Notes under the pieces: model-generated | Databases searched by the model: none | Told to the model about the DNA's origin: nothing | What the model saw: only the letters and a program-made list of their open reading frames with translations | Shown here: piece after piece, positions 25,286 to 34,287 of the stretch | Position numbering within the stretch: position 1 is the first letter of the stretch | How the letters are laid out: every line of letters begins with the position of its first letter | Program-made: the position numbers and the translations under genes | Assembly: GCA_903921325.1 (NCBI GenBank) | Contig: CAIXPL010000016.1 | Coordinates: forward strand, 62,001-126,000 | DNA: 64,000 bases | Direction: 5' to 3' | Origin: an uncultured Pseudomonadota bacterium | GTDB taxonomy: Bacteria > Pseudomonadota > Gammaproteobacteria > Burkholderiales > SG8-39

Positions 25286-27652
25286 TCAGGCGGCCTTGCG
25301 TTGCTGCTTGGATTGTAGTGTCGCCCAGATTCGTTGTGGCGTGGCAGGCATCGCAAAATCAGCCACCCCGAGGGCATCGGTGAGTGCATTCATGAGCGCC
25401 GGCGGCGAGCCGATCGCACCGGCCTCACCGCAGCCTTTAACGCCCAGCGGATTGTGCGTGCAGGCGGTGCCGTGCGTGGCGACCTTGAAGCTGGGCATGT
25501 CATCGGCACGGGGCATGCAGTAATCCATGAAAGTACCAGTGGTGAGCTGACCCGAGGCGCTGTCATACACACCGCACTCGTTCAAGGCCTGACCCAGCCC
25601 CTGCACCAGTCCACCGTGCACCTGTCCCTCGACTATCATCGGATTGATGATGTTGCCAAAGTCATCGACTGCGACGAATCGCTCGATGTTGACGGCACCT
25701 GTCTCCGGATCGACTTCGACCTCGCAAATATAGGTGCCGGCCGGAAAGGTGAAATTGCTCGGATCGTAGAAGGCGTTTTCATTCAGACCGGGTTCAAGCT
25801 TGTCGTGCGGAAAATTGTGCGGCACGTAGGCGGTGAGCGCGATTTCAGCAAACGCTTTTGAGCGATCGGTGCCGGCGACTTTGAACTGACCGTCGGCAAA
25901 TTCGATGTCGGTCTCGGCCGCTTCCAGCAGGTGGGCAGCGATCTTCTTGCCTTTGGCAACGACTTTGTCCAGCGCCTTGATGATGGCGGTTCCGCCCACC
26001 GCCAGCGAGCGGCTGCCGTAGGTGCCCATGCCGAACAGTACCTTGGAGGTGTCGCCATGAACGATCTCGACATCATCCATCGAGATCCCGAGCCGATCGG
26101 CGACCACTTGCGCAAAAGAGGTCTCGTGCCCCTGCCCGTGCGAGTGGCTGCCAGTGAAAACCGTCACCTTGCCGGTCGGGTGGACCCGTACTTCGCCCGC
26201 TTCAAACAGACCCGCGCGCGCACCGAGGGCGCCGGCAACCGAGGACGGGGCAATGCCGCACGCCTCGATGTAGCAGGCGTAGCCCAGTCCGCGCAGCTTG
26301 CCGCGCGCCTGCGACTGGCTGCGACGGGTTGCAAACCCGGCGACATCGGCCAGCTCGATCGCGCGATCGAGTGTGGCCTCGTAGTCGCCAATGTCATACA
26401 TCAGTGCAACCGGCGTCTGGTAGGGGAAGGAGCGAATGAAATTGCGCCGGCGGATGGCAGCCGGATCGATGCCCATTTCGCGCGCTGCCGTTTCCACCAT
26501 CCGTTCGACCACATAAGTGGCCTCGGGGCGCCCGGCGCCACGATAGGCGTCGACCGGCGCGGTGTTGGTGAACGCTGCGGTCACTTCGCAGTGAATCACT
26601 GGCGTCGCGTATTGGCCCGCGAGCAGCGTGGCATACAGGATGGTCGGCACGGCCGAGGCAAAGGTCGACAGGTAGGCGCCCAGATTGGCGGTGGTATTGA
26701 CCCGCAACGCAAGGAATTGGCCATCCTTGTCAAGGGCAAGCTGCGCCTTGGTGTGGTGATCGCGCCCGTGCGCATCGGACAGGAAGGACTCCGAGCGATC
26801 GGCCGTCCATTTGATCGGGCGGTTCACCTGCCTGGAGGCCCAGGTGAGCACGACATCCTCGGCGTACAGATAGATCTTCGAACCAAAGCCGCCACCGACA
26901 TCAGGGGCCACCACGCGCACCTTGTGCTCGGGCAGACCCAGCACAAAGGCGCACATCAGCAAGCGCTCGACGTGCGGGTTCTGATTGGCTACATAGAGGG
27001 TATAGCTGTCATCGGCACGGCTGTAGCTGGCATTCACCGCACGCGGTTCGATCGCGTTGGGAATCAGGCGATTGTTGACAAACTCGAGCGTCGTCACATG
27101 GGCCGCCCGGGCAAAGGCGGCATCGACCCCGGCCTTGTCACCGATGTCCCAGGTGTAGCAGCGATTGCCAGGTGCGCCCTCATGGAGGAGCGGTGCGCCG
27201 GGCGCCAGGGCAGCGACCGCGTCGACGACGGCCGGCAGAACCTCATAATCCACTTCGACCTGCTCGGCCGCGTCGCGCGCCTGCGCAAGCGTCTCGGCAA
27301 TCACCACTGCCACCCCGTCACCGGCATGGCGCACGGTATCGAGTGCGAGAATCGGATGTGCCGGTTCATTCATCGGCTTGCCGTCATTGCCGGTGATCAG
27401 CCAGCCGCAAGGCAGGCCATTGATTTTTGCCGCCGCCACGTCGGCGCCAGTAAAGATGCCGACAACGCCAGCGGCAGCGCGTGCGCGCTCGAGCTTGATG
27501 GAACGTATGCGTGCGTGCGCGTGCGGCGAGCGCACAAATACTGCGTGGGTCTGATGCGGCAGGGTGAGGTCGTCGGTGTAGTTGCCGGCGCCGGTCAGAA
27601 AGCGCAGGTCTTCACGCCGCTGTACCGGCACGCCAATATAGGGAGTAGCCAT
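25286..27652 (-). CDS. CoxL-like (form II) molybdenum hydroxylase large subunit
   Basis: 788-residue molybdopterin-binding subunit. The active-site loop is AYRGAGR at 369-375, the form II type; true CO dehydrogenase (form I) has a Cys that binds copper in this loop, absent here. [20 protein letters not shown] and [16 protein letters not shown] are the cofactor loops, and catalytic Glu743 is in GCGEAGAIG. The ATG at 27652 follows a GGAG at seven bases. Located between coxS and coxM genes, giving a complete three-subunit enzyme. Substrate unknown; form II enzymes have been linked to diverse aldehydes and heterocycles. Confidence 0.93.
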   Translation of the reverse strand: MATPYIGVPVQRREDLRFLTGAGNYTDDLTLPHQTHAVFVRSPHAHARIRSIKLERARAAAGVVGIFTGADVAAAKINGLPCGWLITGNDGKPMNEPAHPILALDTVRHAGDGVAVVIAETLAQARDAAEQVEVDYEVLPAVVDAVAALAPGAPLLHEGAPGNRCYTWDIGDKAGVDAAFARAAHVTTLEFVNNRLIPNAIEPRAVNASYSRADDSYTLYVANQNPHVERLLMCAFVLGLPEHKVRVVAPDVGGGFGSKIYLYAEDVVLTWASRQVNRPIKWTADRSESFLSDAHGRDHHTKAQLALDKDGQFLALRVNTTANLGAYLSTFASAVPTILYATLLAGQYATPVIHCEVTAAFTNTAPVDAYRGAGRPEATYVVERMVETAAREMGIDPAAIRRRNFIRSFPYQTPVALMYDIGDYEATLDRAIELADVAGFATRRSQSQARGKLRGLGYACYIEACGIAPSSVAGALGARAGLFEAGEVRVHPTGKVTVFTGSHSHGQGHETSFAQVVADRLGISMDDVEIVHGDTSKVLFGMGTYGSRSLAVGGTAIIKALDKVVAKGKKIAAHLLEAAETDIEFADGQFKVAGTDRSKAFAEIALTAYVPHNFPHDKLEPGLNENAFYDPSNFTFPAGTYICEVEVDPETGAVNIERFVAVDDFGNIINPMIVEGQVHGGLVQGLGQALNECGVYDSASGQLTTGTFMDYCMPRADDMPSFKVATHGTACTHNPLGVKGCGEAGAIGSPPALMNALTDALGVADFAMPATPQRIWATLQSKQQRKAA

Positions 27653-27807
27653 CGGAGTCTCCTCGGTGCGGGTTGCCTTGCTGGGCCCACTCATCCGGCT
27701 CGGGCTGACTGGCGGGCGACGGACGCGCGGCTGCGACTGCCGCGTACCGCTTGCCTTGGGTCAGTGAACCGGGGTGTGGTCGCTCATGCCGGGCACCCTG
27801 ATGCTTG

Positions 27808-28278
27808 TCAGGCGCTTGCTTGCGAGGCTGCCTGAATTGCCTTCACGATATTGTGGTATCCCGTGCAGCGGCACAGATTGCCATCGAGTTCGGCGCGAAT
27901 CGTTGCTTCGTCGGGATGCGGATAGTGGCGAAGCATGTCAATTGCGCTCATCACCATGCCCGGTGTGCAGAAGCCGCACTGCAGGCCATGGTTCTGCCGG
28001 AACGCTTCCTGCATCGGATGCAAGGTGCCATCGGCACTGGCGATGCCCTCGATCGTGGTGATCGATTTACCTTCGGCTTGCATGGCCAGGATGTTGCAGC
28101 TTTTGACTGCCTGGCCGTCCATGTGAATGGTGCAGGCACCGCACTGCGCGGTATCGCAGCCGACGTGGGTGCCAGTGAGGCGCAACGTCTCGCGGATGAA
28201 ACTCACCAGAAGCGTGCGTTCTTCGACTTCGGCGGCGGCGGGCTTGCCGTTTACCGTCAATGAAACTTTGACTGTCAT
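27808..28278 (-). CDS. CoxS-like 2Fe-2S small subunit
   Basis: 156-residue iron-sulfur subunit. The plant-type ferredoxin cluster ligands are Cys41, Cys46, Cys49 and Cys61 ([10 protein letters not shown]...C). The C-terminal helical cluster ligands are Cys101, Cys104, Cys136 and Cys138 (CGFC...CRC). Both clusters are complete. AAGGAGG lies before the ATG. First gene of the S-L-M operon; 155 bases separate it from coxL. This is the only FeS subunit gene in the window, although four large subunits are encoded. Confidence 0.95.
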   Translation of the reverse strand: MTVKVSLTVNGKPAAAEVEERTLLVSFIRETLRLTGTHVGCDTAQCGACTIHMDGQAVKSCNILAMQAEGKSITTIEGIASADGTLHPMQEAFRQNHGLQCGFCTPGMVMSAIDMLRHYPHPDEATIRAELDGNLCRCTGYHNIVKAIQAASQASA

Positions 28279-28384
28279 GGGACCTCCTTCGGGATACGCC
28301 GGCTAAATCTGCCTGGCAGCGTTTGCGCGGTTCATGGCGCCACCGGCCTGCCAGTCGTGTTGTGCGGGCATGCTAGCCCAGCAC

Positions 28385-28398
28385 TTGCCACGTGGCAA
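28385..28398. promoter_or_regulatory. 14-bp perfect palindrome upstream of coxS
   Basis: TTGCCACGTGGCAA reads the same on both strands and lies 107 bases before the coxS ATG, in the 165-bp gap to the stress-protein stop. A dimeric repressor or activator site for the coxSLM operon is possible; no regulator gene is adjacent. Confidence 0.4.
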
Positions 28399-28443
28399 CC
28401 GGGGCGCGCAAATTTACCTGCCGCGCAGTCCCCGCGAAACCCC

Positions 28444-29304
28444 TCAGTGCGACAGCAATACCGGGACGGTCATATGCTCGAGTATCGTCTGGGTAACACC
28501 GCCCAGAATCAGCTCGCGCATGCGCGAATGCCCGTACGCACCCATCACGATGAGGTCACTGGCCAGGTCCGTGGCGCGCGACAGGATGTAATTGCCGGTG
28601 TCGATTTCAACGCCGGTGTCGTTGCTCACATCAACCTTCACGCCATGGCGTGCCAGATAGAGCGCACAGTCAGTGCCGGGCAACGCGCCGTGTGTGCCTG
28701 CCGCCGTTATCCAGGGTGCGTTGTGCGCTTGCACATTGACACACATGAGCGTGACCGCACTGGCCGATTTGAGAAACGGGCGGGCGTCGGCCACTGCGCG
28801 GGCCGCCTCGCGGCTTGCGTTCCACGCCACCAGCACGCGGCTACCGACCGTGGGAAAGCGTCCGGCAAACGGAATGATCAAAGTAGGGCGGCCAGCCTGC
28901 TCGGCGATCATGTCGGGGACCGAAACCGAGTCCAGTTGCGGTTGTTCATTGGGGTCGCTCTGGCTGAGCACCAGCAGGTCGGCATAGCGTGAGCTCAATG
29001 AAAGCGCCTCGACCGGGTCGATATCGGTCGCGCGCCACTCGCGGCTTTGCACACCGGCGGCCGCGGTGATCGCTTCAAACTTTTCAGCAAGGACGGCAGC
29101 GGCTTTGTGGCGCAGCTCGCGCTCATGGGCGAGCAGATCGACCATGAGCTCAGCGCGCACCGCATGGCGGTGCTGCGGCAGCGGCATGGCATGCACACCG
29201 ACCAGATGGGCGCCGAACTTCAGGGCCAGTTGGGCGGCGACTTCGATCCTTGTGTCGACTCGGTGATCACCGGCGACATGTACGACGATGGTTTTGTAGC
29301 TCAT
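28444..29304 (-). CDS. Universal stress protein, tandem-domain UspA family
   Basis: 286 residues, twice the size of a single Usp domain. The N-terminal half (residues 1-145) has a degenerate nucleotide site. The C-terminal half keeps the ATP-binding signature GAYGHSRMRELILGGVTQTIL and ends with VPVLLSH. Such proteins bind ATP and support survival under stress. AAGGAGG precedes the ATG. The 215-bp region shared with the divergent amidase contains an odd 13-bp palindrome and two short tandem repeats. Confidence 0.92.
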   Translation of the reverse strand: MSYKTIVVHVAGDHRVDTRIEVAAQLALKFGAHLVGVHAMPLPQHRHAVRAELMVDLLAHERELRHKAAAVLAEKFEAITAAAGVQSREWRATDIDPVEALSLSSRYADLLVLSQSDPNEQPQLDSVSVPDMIAEQAGRPTLIIPFAGRFPTVGSRVLVAWNASREAARAVADARPFLKSASAVTLMCVNVQAHNAPWITAAGTHGALPGTDCALYLARHGVKVDVSNDTGVEIDTGNYILSRATDLASDLIVMGAYGHSRMRELILGGVTQTILEHMTVPVLLSH

Positions 29305-29322
29305 GGCCCCCTCCTTGGTGTA

Positions 29323-29340
29323 AGTAGATGCAGTAGATGC
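29323..29340. repeat. 9-bp tandem duplication upstream of usp
   Basis: Two perfect copies of AGTAGATGC, 19 to 36 bases upstream of the universal stress protein start codon, within its likely 5' leader. Confidence 0.7.
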
Positions 29341-29355
29341 GCCAGTGTAGGCGTT

Positions 29356-29368
29356 CGCCGAATCGGCG
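29356..29368. promoter_or_regulatory. Palindrome in the usp/amidase divergent region
   Basis: CGCCGA-A-TCGGCG, perfect arms of six around one base, 52 bases upstream of usp. Could be an operator; short enough to arise by chance in GC-rich DNA. Confidence 0.25.
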
Positions 29369-29501
29369 TATTGATGCGGGTCATAAACCGCAACCGGATG
29401 CTGCGGTAGTGACCGCGCAGCGCTCTGCGGGCGCCTCGAAGGGGCGGGCTGATACCATAGCCGCGGTCAATGCGGCCGGCAACGCGGAGTGCCAATGATT
29501 C

Positions 29502-29533
29502 GGGCAATGAAATCGGGCAATGAAATCGGGCAT
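29502..29533. repeat. 13-bp tandem repeat spanning the amidase start
   Basis: Two perfect copies of GGGCAATGAAATC plus a partial third (GGGCAT). Each complete copy carries an ATG, but only the second (29520) is in frame with the amidase, so the repeat directly affects which start is used. Confidence 0.85.
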
Positions 29534-30977
29534 CGGAGCTGAATTGAGCGGCGTCACGACCTCCGGTGCCGGTGTGATGGACTCTCTCGCTCGGGCCGCT
29601 CAGGGGGCTTGCGGCGGCGACAGCGACACCTCTGGATATCCCTGTGGCGTTGCAGCGCTGGCTGCCGGCATCGCTCGCGGCGAGCTGTCAGCGAGTGCGG
29701 CGCTCGAGCATTATCTGGCGCGGATCGATGCCCTCGACGGGCGTATCAAGTCGTATGTTTCGATTGACCGCGCTGGCGCTCGGGAAGCCGCGGCGCACGT
29801 CGATCGCGAGCGTGCCACGGGGGGCGTGCTTGGGCCACTGGCCGGTGTGCCGATTGCAGTGAAGGACAATATCGATGTGGCCGGATGGCCCGCCGCCGGC
29901 GGTATCGAGCACTACCGCCATCAGGTGGCAGCGCAGGATGCAGCGGTCGTTGCGCGCCTGCGTGCCGCCGGCGCCATCATTCTGGGCAAGCTCAATATGC
30001 ACGAGGGAGCGCTCGGTGCGACGACCGACAATCCCTGGTTTGGCCGCACCGAGAATCCCCGTCGCGCCGGGTTTACGCCGGGGGGGTCCAGTGGTGGGTC
30101 GGCGGCGGCGGTAGCCGCAGGCCTGTGCGCGGGTGCCCTTGGGACCGACACCCTGGGGTCGGTGCGGATACCGGCTGCATATTGTGGTGTGACCGGCTTC
30201 AAACCCGGCCGGGCGCGACTGTCCACCAATGGGGTGATGCCCTTGTCGTGGACGCTGGACCACGTCGGCCTTATTGTGCCGGCACCTGAGGATCTGACGC
30301 TGCTGTTCAGCGCTCTGTTTGAACCGGCCCCGCGCTGGCGCTATCCGGCCGATAGTGCTGAGAGCGTCCAGAGCCGCGCGGCCCCGGATCGCTGGACACT
30401 CGGTGTTGTCGACCACTGGCACGGACTGGAACTGGAGCCCGCAGTGCAGGAGGCCTACCAGGAGGCACGCGAGTCCCTTGCCGCCCGCGGCGTGCGCTTG
30501 CAGCCGATCGATTTTGCACCCTACGAGTGGACGAGCATCCGGCGCGAGGGGTTTTTGTTATCCGAAATCGAGGCGGCAGCGTTTCATGCCACGGCCCTGG
30601 CGACTGACCCGCAGGGGTTTTCCGCCGAATTCCGTAAATTGCTCGACTACGGAGCGCGTCAAACGGCACCGCGCGCTGCGCTTGCCACGCATCGCTTGAG
30701 TCGGGCAGGTGCCCGCCTTGCCGCGATGCTCGAAGGGGTCGACGGTCTGTTCATTCCCACGGTGCCGCAGGCCAGTTTTGCGCACGGTGCTCCAGTGCCC
30801 TTGAATCAGGCCGATCTGACCGCACCTGCCAATATTCTTGGTGCACCGGCCATTGCGATTCCCTGGGGTAAAGATGCCGTTGGTTTACCGCTATCCATGC
30901 AGTTCATCACCCCCCGCGGTACTGACTGGCGGGCCATGCATTTGGCACAGTTGCTGGCAACCCGGCGAGCGAACTAG
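29520..30977 (+). CDS. Amidase signature family amidohydrolase
   Basis: 485-residue serine amidase. Triad: Lys115 (GVPIAVKDNIDVAG), cis-Ser190 (TPGGSSGGS) and nucleophile Ser214 (LGTDTLGSVRIPA), with canonical 24-residue spacing between the serines. Start uncertain: ATG 29520 lies in a 13-bp tandem repeat and an in-frame ATG at 29578 (MDSLARAAQG) is an alternative; the first 35 residues are low complexity. It is more like GatA-type amidases than the enzyme at 4957-6264. Gor follows after 33 bases on the same strand. Confidence 0.9.
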   Translation: MKSGIGAELSGVTTSGAGVMDSLARAAQGACGGDSDTSGYPCGVAALAAGIARGELSASAALEHYLARIDALDGRIKSYVSIDRAGAREAAAHVDRERATGGVLGPLAGVPIAVKDNIDVAGWPAAGGIEHYRHQVAAQDAAVVARLRAAGAIILGKLNMHEGALGATTDNPWFGRTENPRRAGFTPGGSSGGSAAAVAAGLCAGALGTDTLGSVRIPAAYCGVTGFKPGRARLSTNGVMPLSWTLDHVGLIVPAPEDLTLLFSALFEPAPRWRYPADSAESVQSRAAPDRWTLGVVDHWHGLELEPAVQEAYQEARESLAARGVRLQPIDFAPYEWTSIRREGFLLSEIEAAAFHATALATDPQGFSAEFRKLLDYGARQTAPRAALATHRLSRAGARLAAMLEGVDGLFIPTVPQASFAHGAPVPLNQADLTAPANILGAPAIAIPWGKDAVGLPLSMQFITPRGTDWRAMHLAQLLATRRAN

Positions 30978-31010
30978 CGAGCAGTCACCCACCAGGAGTG
31001 TTTCACGACC

Positions 31011-32519
31011 ATGAGCAGTTACGATTTTGATCTGTTTATCATCGGCGCCGGATCGGGCGGGGTGCGTGCAGCGCGCTTTGCTGCCCAGCGCGGTGCCCGC
31101 GTGGCGGTGGCCGAGCACGGTCCGCTCGGGGGCACCTGTGTCAATGTCGGGTGCATCCCGAAAAAGCTGTTCTCCTACGCAGCGCACGTGCGCGATGACG
31201 TTGCTGGTGCGCGTGGCTTTGGCTGGTCGGGCGACCCGCTCACATTTGACTGGACGACGCTGCTTGCCAATAAAGACGCCGAAATAAGCCGGTTGAACGG
31301 GGTGTATGAGCGTCTTTTGCAAGGCGTTGGCGTGGCGCTGCTGCGCGGTCATGCGGTTGTCCGTGGCGCAAACGAGGTGGCCGTCGATGATCGCTTGATC
31401 AGTGCGGCGCATATTCTGGTGGCCACTGGGGGCCGTGCGGTAGTGCCGAATGTCCCGGGTGCTGATCTGGCGATGACATCTGACCAGGCGTTTCATCTGG
31501 CGCAACTGCCCAGTTCGGTCGCGGTGGTGGGTGGGGGCTATATCGCCCTTGAATTTGCCTCTATTTTCAATGGCCTGGGCGTGGCAACAACCCTGGTCCA
31601 TCGGCGCGAGCAGGTGCTGCGCGAATTTGATGCCGATCTCGGGGCATTTTTGCTCAAGCAGATGGGCCACCATGGTGTGCAACTGCAATTGGGCAGGCAG
31701 ATTGAATCGATCCGTCTGGAGAGCGGCGCCACGGTGGTGGGCGGGACGGGCTCGCAATTGTGGTGCAGCCTGAAGGGGGTGGCGTCTGACGACGAAACGT
31801 CACGGCGATCGGCTGCTGATGGCGCGGCCTCAAGCGGCGGCGTGTCGCCCGCTGCGAATTCGCACGATGCAATTGCGCACGATGCAATTGCGCACGACGC
31901 GACGCTCCTGGCCGTCGATGCGGTCATGTATGCAACCGGCCGGGTTCCCAATACCGCCGGTCTGGGGCTCGCGGAAGCGGGCGTGCGCTTGTCGGCAAGC
32001 GGGGCCGTTGAAGTCGATGAAGCATTTCAGACTGCGGTACCCTCGATTCACGCGATCGGTGACTGTATCGAGCGGGTTCAGCTCACCCCCGTTGCGCTGT
32101 CCGAAGGCATGTTTGTGGCGGATCGCTTGTTTGGTTCACGCAGCCGAACGGTGAGCTACGAGGACATTCCAACGGCGGTATTCAGTCACCCCAATGTCGC
32201 CACGGTCGGTTTGAGCGAAGCCGCAGCACGCGAGCGCTACCGCGACGTGAGTATTTTTCGCTCTGAATTTGCCCCTCTTAAAGAGCAGTTGGCGCGTACC
32301 GGCACGCGAGCGCTCGTCAAACTGGTGGTCGATGCGGCGTCCGACCGCGTTCTGGGCGTACATATGGTGGGTCCGGAGGCGGGTGAAATCATTCAGGGCT
32401 TCGCCGTGGCGCTCAAGTGCGGTGCAACCAAGGCACAGTTCGATGCAACGCTGGGCGTGCACCCGACTCTGGCCGAGGAGTTTGTAACCATGCGCGAACC
32501 GGTACGTATCGCCAATTGA
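31011..32519 (+). CDS. gor: Glutathione-disulfide reductase with a low-complexity insert
   Basis: 502-residue flavoprotein reducing glutathione disulfide with NADPH. FAD motif GAGSGG is at residues 12-17, redox-active pair Cys43/Cys48 (GGTCVNVGCIPKK), NADPH site GGGYIALEFAS with downstream HRREQVLREFD, second FAD motif SIHAIGDC and the C-terminal HPTLAEEF dyad. Family members are about 450 residues. The excess is a 50-residue insert (about 245-300) between the NADPH and second FAD segments. It is rich in Ser, Ala and Asp and carries a perfect 15-bp tandem duplication. All catalytic motifs are intact and the frame is open. Confidence 0.92.
   Translation: MSSYDFDLFIIGAGSGGVRAARFAAQRGARVAVAEHGPLGGTCVNVGCIPKKLFSYAAHVRDDVAGARGFGWSGDPLTFDWTTLLANKDAEISRLNGVYERLLQGVGVALLRGHAVVRGANEVAVDDRLISAAHILVATGGRAVVPNVPGADLAMTSDQAFHLAQLPSSVAVVGGGYIALEFASIFNGLGVATTLVHRREQVLREFDADLGAFLLKQMGHHGVQLQLGRQIESIRLESGATVVGGTGSQLWCSLKGVASDDETSRRSAADGAASSGGVSPAANSHDAIAHDAIAHDATLLAVDAVMYATGRVPNTAGLGLAEAGVRLSASGAVEVDEAFQTAVPSIHAIGDCIERVQLTPVALSEGMFVADRLFGSRSRTVSYEDIPTAVFSHPNVATVGLSEAAARERYRDVSIFRSEFAPLKEQLARTGTRALVKLVVDAASDRVLGVHMVGPEAGEIIQGFAVALKCGATKAQFDATLGVHPTLAEEFVTMREPVRIAN
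31862..31900 (+). repeat. 15-bp tandem repeat inside gor
   Basis: Two perfect copies of GCACGATGCAATTGC followed by a partial third (GCACGACGC). Being a multiple of three, it keeps the gor frame and encodes the HDAIA-HDAIA-HDA repeat in the insert. Confidence 0.9.
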
Positions 32520-32588
32520 GGCAATGCGTGCGGCAAGGGCTGCAGCGGTTCAATAGCGCTGATTTGGTCGTTTTATGAGACGCATCAT

Positions 32589-32615
32589 CAGTACGCTGGC
32601 GGCTTGACCGTACTG
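32589..32615. promoter_or_regulatory. Inverted repeat upstream of xdhC
   Basis: CAGTACG and CGTACTG are perfect inverted arms around 13 bases, 51 bases before the xdhC start codon and 69 after the gor stop. Either an operator for the xdhC operon or a hairpin ending gor transcription. Confidence 0.35.
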
Positions 32616-32666
32616 CCGTGCGGGGCTAGGCTTGTTGGCTGATTGCAGTATTCAGGGGAATGAGCT

Positions 32667-33671
32667 ATGGACAGCGTTGATCTGGAAGTACTGAAGAGCG
32701 CCATCGAGTGGCAGCGTCAGGGGCATAAGGCGACCTTGGGTACGGTGGTGCACACCTGGGGGTCAGCCCCACGGCCCGTCGGTGCGATGGTGGTCATTCG
32801 TGACGATGGCCAGGTGGTGGGCTCGGTCTCCGGTGGCTGCGTCGAGGACGACCTCATCGACAAGGTGAAAAGCCGCGCCATTGCCAGCGACAAGCCGGCC
32901 GAAACCATCTATGGCGTGAGCAAGGAACAGGCCGAGCGCTATGGCCTGCCTTGTGGTGGCACCCTGGAACTGGTGCTCGAACCGGTGACCGAACAGTCGC
33001 GTCTGCCAGAGTTGCTGGCGACCATTGAGCGCCACGAGTTGGTGGCACGGCGCTTGAACATGGCCTCGGGCGAGGTCAGTCTTGAGCCGGCTCGCAGTGC
33101 CGATGAACTCTCCTATGATGGCAAGGTGCTCACCAGCCTGCATGGACCGCGCTGGCGCCTGATCATGGTGGGTGCGGGTCAGCTGTCGCGCTTTCTTGCG
33201 CAGATGGCGCAGGCGCTTGACTACCACGTCACCGTGATCGACCCGCGCGAAGAGTATGCCGATGGCTGGGACGTACCCGGCACGACACTCACCCGCGAGA
33301 TGCCAGATGACGTGGTGATCGGTATGAATCCCGACGGGCACACGGCTGTGGTGGCGCTCACCCACGACCCGAAGCTCGACGATCTGGCTTTGATCGAGGC
33401 GCTCAAGTCGCCCGCCTTCTACGTCGGCGCACTGGGTTCGCAAAAGAATAACGACTCGCGTCGCAAGCGTCTGGCCGAGTTCGATCTGACCCCGGCTGAG
33501 ATTGAGCGCTTGCATGGCCCGGTCGGACTCAAGATCGGCAGCCGTACGCCACCCGAGATCGCGCTGTCGATCGTGGCGGAAATGACAGCGGTGCGCCGTG
33601 GGGTGGTCATTCCGACTCTGCTACCACCGCCCAAAGTGACCAGCGCCGGTTGCGCGGTCGCGGCGTCCTGA
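32667..33671 (+). CDS. XdhC/CoxF-family molybdenum hydroxylase maturation factor
   Basis: 334-residue protein with an N-terminal XdhC_CoxI domain (TVVHTWGSAPRPVGAMVV, VGSVSGGCVEDDL, with PCGGTLEL) and a C-terminal Rossmann-like domain (MVGAGQLSRFLAQMAQALDYHVTVIDPR and YVGALGSQKN). XdhC-type proteins bind molybdenum cofactor, help insert the sulfido ligand and deliver it to xanthine dehydrogenase-type enzymes. GGGGA eight bases before the ATG. First of a four-gene plus-strand run with mocA, so it probably serves the large subunits elsewhere in the window. Confidence 0.92.
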   Translation: MDSVDLEVLKSAIEWQRQGHKATLGTVVHTWGSAPRPVGAMVVIRDDGQVVGSVSGGCVEDDLIDKVKSRAIASDKPAETIYGVSKEQAERYGLPCGGTLELVLEPVTEQSRLPELLATIERHELVARRLNMASGEVSLEPARSADELSYDGKVLTSLHGPRWRLIMVGAGQLSRFLAQMAQALDYHVTVIDPREEYADGWDVPGTTLTREMPDDVVIGMNPDGHTAVVALTHDPKLDDLALIEALKSPAFYVGALGSQKNNDSRRKRLAEFDLTPAEIERLHGPVGLKIGSRTPPEIALSIVAEMTAVRRGVVIPTLLPPPKVTSAGCAVAAS

Positions 33672-33696
33672 CGCGGCCTCACCGGCGCCTCATCGG

Positions 33697-34287
33697 GTGG
33701 CTGTGGCGCCGGTAATCGGTATCTTGCTGGCGGCCGGGTTCTCCCGCCGCTTTGGCTCGAACAAGCTGCTGCAGCGCCTGCCTGACGGCCAGCTTGTCGC
33801 GCAAGCGGCGGCGCGTGCGCTGCAATCGGCGCTGCCCGGTGCCCTTGCAGTGATACGTCCCGGCGTGCCCGAACTTGCGCAGATCTTGCGTGAGGCGGGT
33901 CTGCAGGTCAGTGTCTGCGAGGAGGCGATTGAAGGTATGGGGGCGAGTCTTGCCCATGCACTACGGACGCTCGCTGATCGTCCGGCGACCGGATATGTTG
34001 TGGCGCTCGCCGATATGCCCTTTGTGAAACCCGACACTTTTCGTACTGTGGCTGCTTGCCTGCAAACAGCCGCACGGCCACTCGCGCCAGGATGGCGCGG
34101 GGAACGCGGCCATCCGGTGGGACTGCCGGCGCGCTATCGCGACGAACTGGCGCAGCTGCGCGGCGATCAGGGTGCCCGCGAGATCATTGCGCGTGATGGC
34201 ATTGACCTGATTGATGTCGATGACCCAGGTGTCGTGCGCGATATTGACCAGCCGGCCGATCTGCCAGGTAGTACCCAAAATGGCTGA
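33697..34287 (+). CDS. mocA: MocA-like molybdenum cofactor cytidylyltransferase
   Basis: 196-residue nucleotidyltransferase of the MobA/MocA family making molybdopterin cytosine dinucleotide, the cofactor form used by CO dehydrogenase/xanthine-type bacterial hydroxylases. The nucleotide-binding signature ILLAAGFSRRFGSNKLL is at the N-terminus; LADMPFVKPDTF holds the metal-binding Asp; GHPVGLPARY is further on. GTG start at 33697. Lies 25 bases after xdhC, and overlaps the M61 peptidase start by eight bases. Confidence 0.88.
   Translation: MAVAPVIGILLAAGFSRRFGSNKLLQRLPDGQLVAQAAARALQSALPGALAVIRPGVPELAQILREAGLQVSVCEEAIEGMGASLAHALRTLADRPATGYVVALADMPFVKPDTFRTVAACLQTAARPLAPGWRGERGHPVGLPARYRDELAQLRGDQGAREIIARDGIDLIDVDDPGVVRDIDQPADLPGSTQNG

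Noticed and set aside
25286-27652. True CO dehydrogenase (form I)
   Set aside because: The active-site loop is AYRGAGR and lacks the Cys needed for the Mo-Cu site; the other three large subunits also lack it.
25931-27835. A 634-codon open frame on the plus strand
   Set aside because: It is antisense to the coxL-like gene, which has full family motifs; the frame has no domain I can recognise.
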